A stretch of 30,194 nt of DNA, taken from CAYMNU01 sp964391885. Lineage in GTDB: Archaea; Altiarchaeota; Altiarchaeia; JAFGQM01. Location of the stretch: contig CAYMNU010000069.1 of the NCBI GenBank assembly GCA_964391885.1, positions 1 to 30,194 of the forward strand, written 5' to 3'. Below are positions 1 to 8,918 of this stretch, piece after piece. The stretch's first letter is position 1; each line of letters begins with the position of its first letter. Made by a program: the position numbers and the translations under genes. The notes under the pieces are model-generated. The model saw only the letters and a list, made by a program, of their open reading frames with translations, searched no databases and was not told the DNA's origin.

Positions 1-98
1 AGTCCACCTGACTGCAGCACGAACATTCCTCACTGGCTGCTCGGCTGGTTCTAGCTCGGAATGCAGGCTTGCCCAGTACTACGCAGGCAGGGCGTCAG
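1..98. other. 5' edge of window, no gene recognised
   Basis: No convincing coding frame or RNA gene is visible here. I looked for tRNA, SRP RNA and RNase P RNA signatures on both strands and found only short inverted matches. The stretch may be the end of something lying outside the window. Confidence 0.3.
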
Positions 99-128
99 AA
101 ATAGCGGCTTCTGCAAGAAGCCTTATTT
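99..128. terminator. Hairpin downstream of the histone gene
   Basis: GGCTTC (106-111) and GAAGCC (117-122) form a perfect 6-bp stem with a 5-base loop. It can be extended by AAATA on the left and TTATTT on the right. It lies 10 bases beyond the histone stop codon, so it may end or protect the histone transcript. Hairpin terminators are not the rule in archaea, so the role is inferred. Confidence 0.4.
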
Positions 129-132
129 AGCT

Positions 133-333
133 CTAGGATTTCCCGGCGAGCTGTATATCGTCAGTGGTAATGGTTTTCCTGCCCGCATGCTTGGCAAGGG
201 CTATCGCATCTTCAGTAACTTCTTCAGCCCTTTTCTTGAGCATGTTCGAGAGGGCAACTACGGCATCAGGGCTTATTCTCTCGGCTCCCGCATCTCTCAT
301 TATTCTTTCAATCGGGGCTAACGGCAATTCCAT
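133..333 (-). CDS. Archaeal histone
   Basis: A 66-residue protein made of a single histone fold, the usual size for HMf/HTz-type archaeal histones. The N-terminus reads ELPLAPIERIMRDAGAERIS, followed by the long central helix (VVALSNMLKKRAEEVTEDA) and the C-terminal AGRKTITTDDIQLA that matches the loop-2/alpha-3 region of the family. Such proteins dimerise and wrap DNA; the Arg/Lys residues beside the loops are the expected DNA contacts. There is no N-terminal tail and no C-terminal extension. The gene is divergent from alaS with 44 bases between the start codons, so the promoters must overlap. The ATG at 331-333 is the only sensible start. Confidence 0.92.
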   Translation of the reverse strand: MELPLAPIERIMRDAGAERISPDAVVALSNMLKKRAEEVTEDAIALAKHAGRKTITTDDIQLAGKS

Positions 334-377
334 AGCATTATTTGCCTTTTAGAATAAAAAAGCTCAAATTATCGGCT
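334..377. promoter_or_regulatory. Shared divergent promoter, histone/alaS
   Basis: The whole 44-base gap is AT-rich. The block at about 348-362 (TTTTAGAATAAAAAA) supplies a TATA-like element some 25 bases before the alaS ATG on the plus strand. Read on the minus strand it gives TTTTTTATTC a similar distance before the histone ATG. Both mRNAs would be leaderless or nearly so. Confidence 0.5.
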
Positions 378-3056
378 ATGCTATCAAAAGAATACCTCAG
401 AAAAGAGTTTGGCAGGAACTGGAAGGAGCATTATGAAGTGCCCATGTTCCGCGAGCAGGGCTATACGCGCAGTATTTGCTCTAAATGCGGAAAGCCCTTT
501 TGGACCTGTGACCCAGACAGGCAAAGCTGCGCTGACTCGACATGCCAGGACTATGAGTTCATAAACAATACTATAACAAGCGGCAAGTGGGATTACATCG
601 AGACATGGGAGAAATTCAAAAAATTCTTCGAGAAGAACGGCCATACGCCTATACCGCGATACCCCGTCGTGGACCGATGGAGGCCTGACCTCTATTTCAC
701 AATCGCGTCCATACAGGACTTTCAGCGCCTTGACAACAACAATCTGAGCTTCGTATATCCTGCCAACCCCCTTATAGTCCCGCAAGTCTGCTTAAGATTC
801 CCTGACATCCAAAACGTGGGCGTCACTGGCAGGCATCTCACCTCATTCGTCATGAGCGGCCAGCACGCATTCGGCCATCCGCAGGAGAAAAACGCATACT
901 TCAAGGACCGCTGCCTTGAGCTGAATTTCGAGTTCCTGCACAAGGAAATGGGCATCCCCCGCGAAGAGCTGGTCTACCAGGAGGATATCTGGGCGATGCC
1001 GGATTTCTCAGCATTCGGGCCCTGCATGGAAACGTTCTCACAGGGCCTGGAGTTGGTCAACAGCGTCTTTATGCAGTTCCAGAAGAGCGATGCAGGATTT
1101 AAAGAGCTGGACATGAAGGTGATTGATGTGGGCTGGGGCCATGAGCGGCTTGTTTGGTTTTCCAACGGGACTCCCGCCAGCTACGACTCCTTGTTCGGCA
1201 AGGTCACCCCTAAGCTGAAAAGCAAGGCTGGCCTCAATATCGACCAAGGCCTCTTTGACCGATACTCAAAGATTGCAGGCTCGCTCGACCTGGGCGAAGT
1301 CAAAGACATCTCGCTTGCCAAAAAGAAGGTCGCAGACAGCCTTGGCATCTCCGCCGCAGAGCTGCGCGAGGGCATCGAGCCCCTGCAGGCGCTCTACGCC
1401 ATTGCCGACCACACGAGGACTCTTCTCTTCGCAATCACGGACGGGGGAATTCCATCCAACGTCGGCGGCGGATACAACCTGAGGGTAATACTAAGGAGGT
1501 CGCTTGGCTTCATTGACGAGTTCGACTTTGACTTCGATATCCCGGAAATCGCAGGCTGGCATGCGAAGTACCTGAAGCCGATGTTCCCCGAGCTGTCCAC
1601 AGAGCTGGATAATTTTGAAAAGATACTAGGCCTGGAGAAAGAGAAATACGCAGAAACCAGAAAAAAGAATTCAGCTACCGTAGCCTCGCTTGTGGAGAGG
1701 GGCTCTGATTTCGACAACACACTCCTCTCGCAGCTCTACGAGTCGCAGGGCATCACCCCTGAGGAAATAAAGAAGCATGCTGACATTGAAATACCGAGCG
1801 ATTTCTATGAGCGGATAACCGAAAAGCACTCGAGCCTTGCCGAAGAGGGCGAAGGCGGCAGGCTGATCGGAGATGTCTGCGCAACCGAAAATCTTTGTTA
1901 TCTGGACGAGTTTGATTTCCATGCGACGGTGCTTAAAATAGTTGACGATTGCATCATTCTAGACAAAACCGCATTCTATCCAACAGGCGGAGGCCAGCAG
2001 CACGATACCGGGGAAATTGACGGTATCGCGGTTCTGGACGTAAGCAAGCAGGGCGAAGTCATACTCCATAAGGTCAAGGATGTGTCTAAATTTAAAATGG
2101 GGCAGCAGGTGCATGGAAAGGTGGATGAAACCCGCAGAAGGCAGCTGGCCCAGAACCATTCTGCGGTGCATCTCATAAACGGTGCCGCCCGAAAAGTCCT
2201 GGGCAGCCATGTTTGGCAGGCTGGCTCAGAGGTGCGCGAGGACAAGGCAAGGCTGGACATAACCCACTACTCCTCTCTGTCCAAGGAAGAGCTGAAGCGC
2301 ATTGAAGACCTCGTTAACGCGAAGATAAAAGAGGCCATACCTATAGAGAAACCCGTCGTCGAGCGCGGCAGGGCCGAGCAGGACTACGGCTTCCGTGTCT
2401 ACCAAGGCGGGGCCATCCCGCAGAAGGAACTAAGGATCATCAAGATGGCAGACTTTGACATCGAGGCCTGTGGTGGCACGCACTGCTCTAACACCAGCGA
2501 GCTAGGCCAGGTTAAGATACTCCGCTCCACAAAGGTGCAGGACGGCGTTGTCAGGCTGGAGTTCGTAGCGGGGAAAAAGGCTAAAGAGGCCGGCGAAGAG
2601 GCCAAGCTCTGCTTTACGGGCGCATTGGATTCGCTAAAGGGCATTGTGCCCGATAATCTCGTATCCTGCTACTCGGAGGAAGACATGAATAAAGCCGCTT
2701 CGATGCTTTCCGTCCAGGCATCCCAGCTCCCTGCAACGCTCGGCAGGTTCGCAACGGAGTGGAAATCCTATGGTGAGGGCATCAGAGAGTTCAGCGGTGA
2801 GGAAGCAGAAAGCGCCCTCGGAGATTCCAAAACCCTTTCCCAAGCCGCACAAACTCTTTTTTCCGAGTGGAAGAAGCGGCAGAAAGAGCTCAAAGAGCTA
2901 ATCAACAGCCGCATACAGGAAGAGATAAAGCAGCTGCCAGCAGATAAGCCAAAGCTGCGCGGCATATTCTTCGGGATGAGAATGAAGGACCTTCAGGAAG
3001 ATCCGAAGGCCCCATTGGAAAAAACAATGGAAAAGGCAAAGAAGATCATGGGGTAA
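378..3056 (+). CDS. alaS: Alanyl-tRNA synthetase (archaeal type)
   Basis: Class II synthetase that charges tRNA-Ala and edits mischarged Ser/Gly. The protein is 892 residues, normal for the archaeal form. Residues 34-56 carry the Cys-rich N-terminal segment typical of archaeal AlaRS (CSKCGKPFWTCDPDRQSC). The catalytic core follows, and later the editing domain with NHSAVH (about 593-598) and CGGTHC (about 698), which supply the zinc-binding His/Cys residues. A C-terminal oligomerisation region completes it. An in-frame TTG at 342 would add 12 residues, but the ATG at 378 gives the family-like start MLSKEYLRKEF and fits the promoter. The stop codon directly abuts the corA stop on the other strand. 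Confidence 0.97.
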   Translation: MLSKEYLRKEFGRNWKEHYEVPMFREQGYTRSICSKCGKPFWTCDPDRQSCADSTCQDYEFINNTITSGKWDYIETWEKFKKFFEKNGHTPIPRYPVVDRWRPDLYFTIASIQDFQRLDNNNLSFVYPANPLIVPQVCLRFPDIQNVGVTGRHLTSFVMSGQHAFGHPQEKNAYFKDRCLELNFEFLHKEMGIPREELVYQEDIWAMPDFSAFGPCMETFSQGLELVNSVFMQFQKSDAGFKELDMKVIDVGWGHERLVWFSNGTPASYDSLFGKVTPKLKSKAGLNIDQGLFDRYSKIAGSLDLGEVKDISLAKKKVADSLGISAAELREGIEPLQALYAIADHTRTLLFAITDGGIPSNVGGGYNLRVILRRSLGFIDEFDFDFDIPEIAGWHAKYLKPMFPELSTELDNFEKILGLEKEKYAETRKKNSATVASLVERGSDFDNTLLSQLYESQGITPEEIKKHADIEIPSDFYERITEKHSSLAEEGEGGRLIGDVCATENLCYLDEFDFHATVLKIVDDCIILDKTAFYPTGGGQQHDTGEIDGIAVLDVSKQGEVILHKVKDVSKFKMGQQVHGKVDETRRRQLAQNHSAVHLINGAARKVLGSHVWQAGSEVREDKARLDITHYSSLSKEELKRIEDLVNAKIKEAIPIEKPVVERGRAEQDYGFRVYQGGAIPQKELRIIKMADFDIEACGGTHCSNTSELGQVKILRSTKVQDGVVRLEFVAGKKAKEAGEEAKLCFTGALDSLKGIVPDNLVSCYSEEDMNKAASMLSVQASQLPATLGRFATEWKSYGEGIREFSGEEAESALGDSKTLSQAAQTLFSEWKKRQKELKELINSRIQEEIKQLPADKPKLRGIFFGMRMKDLQEDPKAPLEKTMEKAKKIMG

Positions 3057-4097
3057 TCACACCCAGCCCTTCTTCCTGAAATAGGCGACCATCACCAGAC
3101 CCAATAACAACATGATGCCCCAAACTGCATAATATGCCCATTCCACATGCAGTTCGGGCATGACATCGAAGTTCATTCCGTATATCCCGGCGATGAAAGT
3201 AAGCGGTATGAATATTGTGGCGATTATCGTAAGGACTTTCATGACCTCATTCATCCTGTTGCTTATGCTGGATAGATAGATATCAAGCATTCCAGAGACT
3301 GTATCCCTCATCGTTTCTATAGTGTCCATAACCTGTATGGTGTGGTCATATACGTCCCTCAGGTAAATATTTGTGGATTCTTTTATTATCTGGGAATCGC
3401 TCTTTTGCATGCTGTTGAGGACTTCGCGCAGGGGCCAGATGGACTTTCTTAATGTACCGAGCTCTCTCTTCAGGCGATACACCTTTTTCAGGGTTTTAGG
3501 GTTTGGATTCTCTATTAATTCGGTGTCCAGCTCTTCAATAGTCTCTCCGAGGCCCTCGAAAATGGTAAAATAATTATCGACTACTGCATCCATCAGCGCA
3601 TATGCAAGGTAATCGCCGCCCTTCTTTCTGATTTTGCCCCTTGAACCCCTCAGCCGCTCGCGCACAGGCTCAAAAACATCCCCCTCCCGCTCTTGAAAGG
3701 TTATGACGAAGTTATCCCCTACAATCAGGCTCACCTGCTCTATGTCCACCTCGCCGCTGGTCTTGTTGTAAGAGGCCATTTTGAGGACTACAAAGAGATA
3801 GTCATCAAATTCTTCGTATTTGGTTCGTTGGTTTACACTGGCGATATCCTCAAGAACGAGTGGGTGGAGTCCGAAGTGCTTACCCGCCTTCTCAATAATG
3901 CTTATGTCATTTAATCCGGTTACATTCAGCCAAGTGACTGTGGGCCTCTCTTTGAAGGGGACGGACTCCTCGATTTTCTTAAGTTTTTTTTCCTGAATTG
4001 TCGCTTCGTTGTAGTCTAAGAGGTCTATCTGGCTTTGGACCCTTCGTTTCCCGGTATAAACAATAGTGCCTGGCGACGAGCCTGGTTTTTTGAGCAT
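3057..4097 (-). CDS. corA: CorA-family divalent cation transporter
   Basis: A 346-residue inner-membrane channel of the CorA family (Mg2+/Co2+). The large cytoplasmic N-terminal domain is followed by two C-terminal membrane helices. The signature GMN lies at residues 307-309 (IYGMNF), at the outer end of the first helix (VLTIIATIFIPLTFIAGIYG). The second helix is YYAVWGIMLLLGLVMVAYF, and the chain ends in the usual basic tail (RKKGWV). The periplasmic loop PELHVEW resembles the MPEL loop of the family. It lies 45 bases downstream of the small membrane-protein gene on the same strand and may be co-transcribed with it. Specificity for Mg2+ over other ions cannot be read from the sequence. Confidence 0.95.
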   Translation of the reverse strand: MLKKPGSSPGTIVYTGKRRVQSQIDLLDYNEATIQEKKLKKIEESVPFKERPTVTWLNVTGLNDISIIEKAGKHFGLHPLVLEDIASVNQRTKYEEFDDYLFVVLKMASYNKTSGEVDIEQVSLIVGDNFVITFQEREGDVFEPVRERLRGSRGKIRKKGGDYLAYALMDAVVDNYFTIFEGLGETIEELDTELIENPNPKTLKKVYRLKRELGTLRKSIWPLREVLNSMQKSDSQIIKESTNIYLRDVYDHTIQVMDTIETMRDTVSGMLDIYLSSISNRMNEVMKVLTIIATIFIPLTFIAGIYGMNFDVMPELHVEWAYYAVWGIMLLLGLVMVAYFRKKGWV

Positions 4098-4142
4098 ATT
4101 ACAGAATCTAAAGAAAAGAATAAGAAAAATGGAGAGAGAAGG

Positions 4143-4388
4143 TTATGCCTTCTCCTCTTTCTCTCCCAATACCTTTGTGAGGGCGATTATCAGCAATACG
4201 ACTACTGCCGTCACAATCACCGCGCTTACGGTCAGTTCCATCGCGGTCGCCTCCTCGCCAGGGCTCAAGCCCGCCAGCCACCTCACTATCGCATCTTTCC
4301 ACACCCCACCGGCTACGAAACCGAAGGCCACTATCATCAGCTCAAGGCTTTTGGCCTTGGCCTGCTTCATCACAGTTGTTACGGCCAT
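4143..4388 (-). CDS. Small two-helix membrane protein, DUF5654-like
   Basis: An 81-residue protein with two membrane segments: roughly residues 15-35 (LELMIVAFGFVAGGVWKDAI) and 50-72 (MELTVSAVIVTAVVVLLIIA). It ends in a charged tail (GEKEEKA). The pattern, with a Trp-Lys-Asp at the end of helix one, resembles the archaeal DUF5654 family, whose function is unknown to me. It precedes corA on the same strand, which suggests but does not prove a link to ion transport. The short perfect inverted repeat CCCCT-A-AGGGG (4398-4408) lies 10 bases before its start codon and could be an operator or an mRNA hairpin. Confidence 0.7.
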   Translation of the reverse strand: MAVTTVMKQAKAKSLELMIVAFGFVAGGVWKDAIVRWLAGLSPGEEATAMELTVSAVIVTAVVVLLIIALTKVLGEKEEKA

Positions 4389-4439
4389 TTTGATTATCCC
4401 CTAAGGGGTATTCCACGGTTTATGGGAAGAAAAATACGC

Positions 4440-4449
4440 TTTAATTTAT
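4440..4449 (+). promoter_or_regulatory. TATA-like box of leuS
   Basis: TTTAATTTAT is centred about 29 bases before the leuS ATG, the spacing expected for a leaderless archaeal transcript. Confidence 0.45.
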
Positions 4450-4473
4450 CCATAGGCTAATTATCCGCTTTCT

Positions 4474-7311
4474 ATGGCATATGACTTCAGGTCAACGGAA
4501 AAGAAGTGGCAGGCCGAGTGGGCTAAAGCCAAGCTCTTCGAGCCCGAACCAAACAGCAAGCCTAAATACTACATCACGGTAGCCTATCCCTATCCTTCAG
4601 GCGGCATGCACATAGGCCATGCCCGCACCTACACGGTGCCTGACATCTTCGCCCGCTACAAGCGGATGAAAGGCTTTAATACGCTCTTTCCGATGGCGTG
4701 GCACGTGACAGGCACCCCCATAGTCGGCGCGGTGAAACGCCTCAAGGACGGCGAGGAAAAGCAGCTGCGAGTTTTAAAAGAGGTTTACGGCATGTCGGAT
4801 GGCGAGCTTGCCAAGATCGACACGCCCATGGACTACGCCCGCTACTTTATAGAAAACCATTATGTGAAAGGCATGCAGGGCTTGGGTTATTCAATAGACT
4901 GGCGCAGGCAGTTTACTACTAATGATTTACACTACAACCAGTTTGTGACATGGCAGTACAACACCCTAAAGTCGCGGGATTTGGTCCGGGAGGGCAAACA
5001 TCCCGTAAGATACTGTACCCAGTGCAAGAACCCTGTCACTGCGCATGACCTGCTGGAAGGGGAAAACGCCGAGATACAGGAGTGGACGTTGCTTAAGTTC
5101 AAACTTAAAGAAGACCCAAGACCCGAGACCGGGGACAGCAAGGAGCCGTGTTTCATAGTCGCAGCGACGCTCCGGCCGGAGACAATGCACGGCCAGACTA
5201 ACATGTGGGTGAACCCCGATGTTGAATATATCAAAGCCAAGGTTGGAAGCGAGTGCTGGATAATAAGCAGCGACTGCGCAAACAAGCTGGGCTACCAGGG
5301 CAAGAAGGCCGAGATAATCGGAACAGTCAAGGGCAGCGATCTCGTGGGCAAGTATTGTAGTGCACCTGCACTCAACCGCGAGATAATAATACTCCCCTCA
5401 CAATTCCCGAACCCGAGAATTGCCACCGGTTTCGTCACGTCTGTCCCGAGCGATGCGCCTTATGATTGGATTGCACTTAAGGAACTTCAGGGAAATCAGG
5501 CGGAGTGCAGCAAGTACGGCCTGGACTGCGACGCAATTAAATCCATCCAACCTATCCCGATAATCAAGACTAAGAAATTCGGCGAGAATGCGGCAATCAA
5601 AATCTGCGAACAAATGGGCATCCGGAGCCTGGCCGATGTGAAAAAGCTGGACGCTGCGACCAAAGAAGTCTACAAAGAAGGCTACCACACGGGCGTAATG
5701 CTCGACGTATGTGGTGACTACAAAGGCATGCCTGTCGAGCGGGCCAAGGAAGCCATGAAGCAGGATTTCTTGTCGCAGGGCCTTGCCTCGACTATGAACG
5801 ACTTCAACGAGCCAGTCACATGCAGATGCGGCGGCATGGCTGTCGTCTCGGACGCAGACTCATGGTTCATACGCTACAGCGATGAGGGGTGGAAGGCGCT
5901 TGCGCGCGGCCTAGTAAGTGAAATGCAATGTATACCCGAGGCAAACAGGGCTGAATATTTGCACACTATCGACTGGCTGAACGACTGGCCATGCGTCAGG
6001 AACTTCGGCCTTGGGACACACCTACCCTGGGACAAGCGCTTTATGATAGAGCCGCTCTCAGACAGCACAATATACATGTCCTACTACACAATCGCGCATC
6101 TTGTGAAAGACCTCAAGCCTGAGCAGCTCACCGGGGCTTTCTTTGATTTTGTCTTGAGAAATAAAGGTACAGCAGAAGAAGCGTCAAAAAGCACAAGCAT
6201 TGACAAGAAGAAACTCGAAGAAATCAAGAAATCCTATGAGTACTGGTATCCCTTAGACTGGCGCTGCACTGCAGGCGAGCTTATCGGCAACCACCTGACA
6301 TTCATGATTCTCCACCATGCTGCGTTATTCCCGCGTGACAAGTGGGTGAAGGGGATAGTCTGTTTCGGCGTGGGCCTGCTTGAAGGCTCGAGGATGTCCT
6401 CCTCGCGCGGTAATGTCGTCCTCCTCAGCGACGCGCTGGAGAAGTTTGGTGCTGACGTTGTAAGGCTATTCCTTATGAGCAACGTCGAGCCCTGGCAGGA
6501 CTTCGACTGGAGGGAAAAAGAGGTTATAGGCGCCCAAAAGGCCCTGATGAGACTCCTCGCATTTGCGGACTCTGTCAAAGGAATGCCCGAGGGCAATGCA
6601 TCACCTATTGACAAATGGCTCTTGTCGAAATGGCAAGTCGCAAAGAAGACTGTCAACGATTCCATGGAGTGCTTCCAGACCCGGAAGGCGCTGCAGGCCG
6701 GTTTCTTCGAGGTGTTTTCCCTCCTGAAGTGGTATGAGAAACGGGGCGGCAATAACAAGAAGCTGCTTGAGGAAATCCTGGATGAATGGATACGCATCTT
6801 GGCTCCCTTCACGCCCCACGCATGCGAGGAGATATGGGCATCGCTCGGTGAGAAGGGCTTCGTCAGCAGTGCGAGCTTCCCGGAAGCAGATGAATCAAAG
6901 ATAGATAAAAAGGCGCAAGCCGGCGAGAAGGTGATTGAAGGGCTTATCTCAGATGTTGAAAAGATTTCAGAGATGACCAAGAAAAAGCCGGAGAAGATAT
7001 CCATATACCTGCCGGAGCCCTGGAAATATGAGGCATTCGATAAGATAAAGCAGGGAGCTCAGATAAGCGACTTGATGAAGGAAGAGAAGTTCCGCAAGCG
7101 TGGCAAGGAAGTGCCGCAGCTGTTCAAAAAGGCCAACGAAACCGAGTTCATGCCCGGGTGGTCAAAAAGCGACGACGAGATGACGCTCACCGCGGCATGC
7201 GGCTTCCTGGAGAAAGAGCTTGGCTGCAGCGTAACCGTGAATCCGAAGGAAGACCCAAAGGGGAAGGCTCGCTTTGCGCTGCCGGCGAGGCCTGCGATTT
7301 ATATGGAATAA
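4474..7311 (+). CDS. leuS: Leucyl-tRNA synthetase (archaeal/eukaryotic type)
   Basis: Class I synthetase charging tRNA-Leu, 945 residues, the normal length of the archaeal enzyme. HIGH is at residues 46-49 (SGGMHIGHARTY) and the KMSKS loop is at about 639-643 as RMSSSRGN, an accepted variant. The CP1 editing domain contains the conserved Thr-rich stretch TLRPETMHGQTN and the aspartate-containing region around SVPSDAPYDW. A zinc-ribbon-like CTQC lies near residue 187 (RYCTQCKNPV). The C-terminal anticodon-binding and extension domains are complete. The stop codon is followed within a few bases by the promoter region of the PfkB gene. Confidence 0.97.
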   Translation: MAYDFRSTEKKWQAEWAKAKLFEPEPNSKPKYYITVAYPYPSGGMHIGHARTYTVPDIFARYKRMKGFNTLFPMAWHVTGTPIVGAVKRLKDGEEKQLRVLKEVYGMSDGELAKIDTPMDYARYFIENHYVKGMQGLGYSIDWRRQFTTNDLHYNQFVTWQYNTLKSRDLVREGKHPVRYCTQCKNPVTAHDLLEGENAEIQEWTLLKFKLKEDPRPETGDSKEPCFIVAATLRPETMHGQTNMWVNPDVEYIKAKVGSECWIISSDCANKLGYQGKKAEIIGTVKGSDLVGKYCSAPALNREIIILPSQFPNPRIATGFVTSVPSDAPYDWIALKELQGNQAECSKYGLDCDAIKSIQPIPIIKTKKFGENAAIKICEQMGIRSLADVKKLDAATKEVYKEGYHTGVMLDVCGDYKGMPVERAKEAMKQDFLSQGLASTMNDFNEPVTCRCGGMAVVSDADSWFIRYSDEGWKALARGLVSEMQCIPEANRAEYLHTIDWLNDWPCVRNFGLGTHLPWDKRFMIEPLSDSTIYMSYYTIAHLVKDLKPEQLTGAFFDFVLRNKGTAEEASKSTSIDKKKLEEIKKSYEYWYPLDWRCTAGELIGNHLTFMILHHAALFPRDKWVKGIVCFGVGLLEGSRMSSSRGNVVLLSDALEKFGADVVRLFLMSNVEPWQDFDWREKEVIGAQKALMRLLAFADSVKGMPEGNASPIDKWLLSKWQVAKKTVNDSMECFQTRKALQAGFFEVFSLLKWYEKRGGNNKKLLEEILDEWIRILAPFTPHACEEIWASLGEKGFVSSASFPEADESKIDKKAQAGEKVIEGLISDVEKISEMTKKKPEKISIYLPEPWKYEAFDKIKQGAQISDLMKEEKFRKRGKEVPQLFKKANETEFMPGWSKSDDEMTLTAACGFLEKELGCSVTVNPKEDPKGKARFALPARPAIYME

Positions 7312-7317
7312 GCCTTG

Positions 7318-7365
7318 TTTATATGTTACATCAATATTAACCCTCTAATAAAACTTCACCCCACG
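7318..7365 (+). promoter_or_regulatory. Promoter region of the PfkB-family gene
   Basis: Two AT-rich candidates are present: TTTATATG (7318-7325), just past the leuS stop, and CAATATTAA (7332-7340), about 30 bases before the ATG at 7366. The second has the better distance for a leaderless start. I cannot tell which is used. Confidence 0.35.
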
Positions 7366-8265
7366 ATGAAAATAGTCACAATAGGCGCGGTTTTGGTGGA
7401 CATGCTCGCAGAAGTGGAGGCATTTCCCAAGGAAGACGGGGAGGTATTCGTCCCCAGGCTCAAGCTAATGCCCGGCGGCTCTGCAGCGAATACGGCTGTC
7501 CTCTGCTCTCGCCTGGGCGCGGAAACCGGCTTCATCGGCAAGGTGGGGAAAGACCCTTTCGGCGAAGAGCTCATTAAAGATTTCCAAAAGGAGAAGGTCG
7601 ACACCAAGGGCATATCACAATCTGCCCTGCCCACGGGCAGCGTTTACGTCGCAGTCCGCAAAGACGGGCAGCGCATGATGTTTGCGCATTCGGGCGCTGC
7701 AAATGACCTGCAGGAAAGCGATATAGACCTGGATTACCTTAACGGCTTTGACCACCTTCATCTCGCGGACCTCGAGAATATATCTGTCCTGGAATATGTT
7801 GCCTCGCATTTCAAGGGCAGTATTAGCCTCAGCGCAGGCGCGCTCATAGCTGCCAAAGCGCACAATGCAGCAGGCCTATTGAAAAAAGTAAATATCCTTA
7901 TCTGCTCTGAGGAAGAGGCAGAGCAGCTTTCGGGCACCGAAGGCGTGGACGACTGCTTAAAGGCGCTGTGCAGGATGGGCCCTAAAATCACTGCCATAAC
8001 TCGCGGAGACAGGCCTACAAAAGGATATGACTGCAAGGATATCTACGAAGCCGAGGTATTCAAAGTCCCTGTAGTTGATACGACCGGGGCGGGCGATTCA
8101 TTTTCTGCGGGCTTTTTGGTCAACTATCTGGAGACTGAAGATTTGCAGGATTCGATGCTGTTTGGAAATGCGGTCGCTTCTTCAGTAATCCAGCACAAGG
8201 GTGCGCGCAGCGGCGTTGGCGACAAAAGCGGCGTTGATGAAATCCCTGAAATCAAAGATATTTAA
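7366..8265 (+). CDS. PfkB-family sugar/nucleoside kinase
   Basis: A 299-residue ribokinase-like kinase. The N-terminal signature MPGGSAANTA (residues 36-45) is the sugar-binding glycine motif. DTTGAGDSF (238-246) is the PfkB signature 2, with the catalytic aspartate at residue 244 and the anion hole GAGD. An upstream TTG/ATG frame could add 17 residues, but MKIVTIGAVLVDML is the family-like start. Substrate cannot be assigned: ribose, fructose-6-phosphate, nucleosides and ribose-1-phosphate are all used by relatives. Because the same window carries form III RuBisCO, a role as the ribose-1-phosphate kinase of the archaeal pentose bisphosphate route is possible but unproven. It ends tail to tail with the ACT-domain gene, overlapping it by 4 bases. 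Confidence 0.88.
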   Translation: MKIVTIGAVLVDMLAEVEAFPKEDGEVFVPRLKLMPGGSAANTAVLCSRLGAETGFIGKVGKDPFGEELIKDFQKEKVDTKGISQSALPTGSVYVAVRKDGQRMMFAHSGAANDLQESDIDLDYLNGFDHLHLADLENISVLEYVASHFKGSISLSAGALIAAKAHNAAGLLKKVNILICSEEEAEQLSGTEGVDDCLKALCRMGPKITAITRGDRPTKGYDCKDIYEAEVFKVPVVDTTGAGDSFSAGFLVNYLETEDLQDSMLFGNAVASSVIQHKGARSGVGDKSGVDEIPEIKDI

Positions 8266-8918
8266 AAGACCTTGCCTCTCTGCTTGCCTATGTCAAACTC
8301 CGCAGTGTCGGCTATGGCCATCACCGCCATGACACCTGCTTGTACGGGGTCTGTCACGACTAGGTCGCAGACCTCCGGCACCGAGCCTGCCATGTTGAGC
8401 GAAATAACAATGACCCCCAAATCTTGAACTTCTTCCACTGCTTCTTTGATGTTTCCGCCCATTATCGAGCCTGCAAGAACAAGCACCTCGGCCCTTGACA
8501 ACCTGGCCACGGCGCGTATCGCCTTCTCTATCTTGTCCTCCCCGACAAGAGGTATGGTGTCTATAGATATCTTTTCGCCCCGTATGTTGTGGCGGTCTGC
8601 CTCGCTGATAGCGCCCTTGGCTACCTCAGCCACCTGGGCGCCTCCTCCTATGACAATGACCCTCTTACCGAATATCTCGCCGAAGGTAGGGACTTCCCGT
8701 ATGCTGAGGACTTCCGGAAGGCCGTTCAGTTCCTTCTCCAGCTTTTTAGAGTCGCTCAAATGCTCAAGCTCCACATACATCTTAGTTTTACCTTTCCTCT
8801 TCTCACCCGTGCTTATGCGCGATATGTTGGTCCCTGCATTCGCTATGGCTTCGGCTATGGCGTGAAGCGCCCCCGGCTTGTCCTGTGCCGTTATGTCAAG
8901 TGCGATACTATCCATCAT
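8262..8918 (-). CDS. ACT-domain protein, DUF5612-like
   Basis: A 218-residue protein. Residues 1-75 are an ACT domain (IALDITAQDKPGALHAIAEAIANAGTNI), a small-molecule sensor usually for amino acids. Residues 85-218 form a second domain (GKRVIVIGGGAQVAEVAKGAI, VLVLAGSIMGGNIKEAVEE, VISLNMAGSVPEVCDLVVTDPVQAGVM) that I associate with the archaeal DUF5612 family, function unknown. It overlaps the end of argD by 11 bases (8 if the second Met is used), so it is translationally coupled to the arginine genes. That placement suggests it senses an amino acid, perhaps arginine, and regulates or modulates the pathway. This is inference from position plus the ACT domain. Confidence 0.82.
   Translation of the reverse strand: MMDSIALDITAQDKPGALHAIAEAIANAGTNISRISTGEKRKGKTKMYVELEHLSDSKKLEKELNGLPEVLSIREVPTFGEIFGKRVIVIGGGAQVAEVAKGAISEADRHNIRGEKISIDTIPLVGEDKIEKAIRAVARLSRAEVLVLAGSIMGGNIKEAVEEVQDLGVIVISLNMAGSVPEVCDLVVTDPVQAGVMAVMAIADTAEFDIGKQRGKVF

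Noticed and set aside
1..132. Possible SRP RNA, RNase P RNA or tRNA end at the window start
   Set aside because: Short matches to conserved loops could be found on either strand, but no consistent secondary structure or full set of conserved bases.
342..377. TTG start 12 codons upstream of the alaS ATG
   Set aside because: It would place the start inside the divergent promoter and add residues not seen in AlaRS; the ATG at 378 starts the conserved sequence.
4398..4408. CCCCT-A-AGGGG as a strong regulatory element
   Set aside because: Only 5-bp arms, no second copy seen; mentioned with the small membrane protein but not claimed as a finding.
6234..7004. A 256-codon open frame antisense to leuS
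   Set aside because: It overlaps conserved LeuRS sequence completely and shows no family resemblance.
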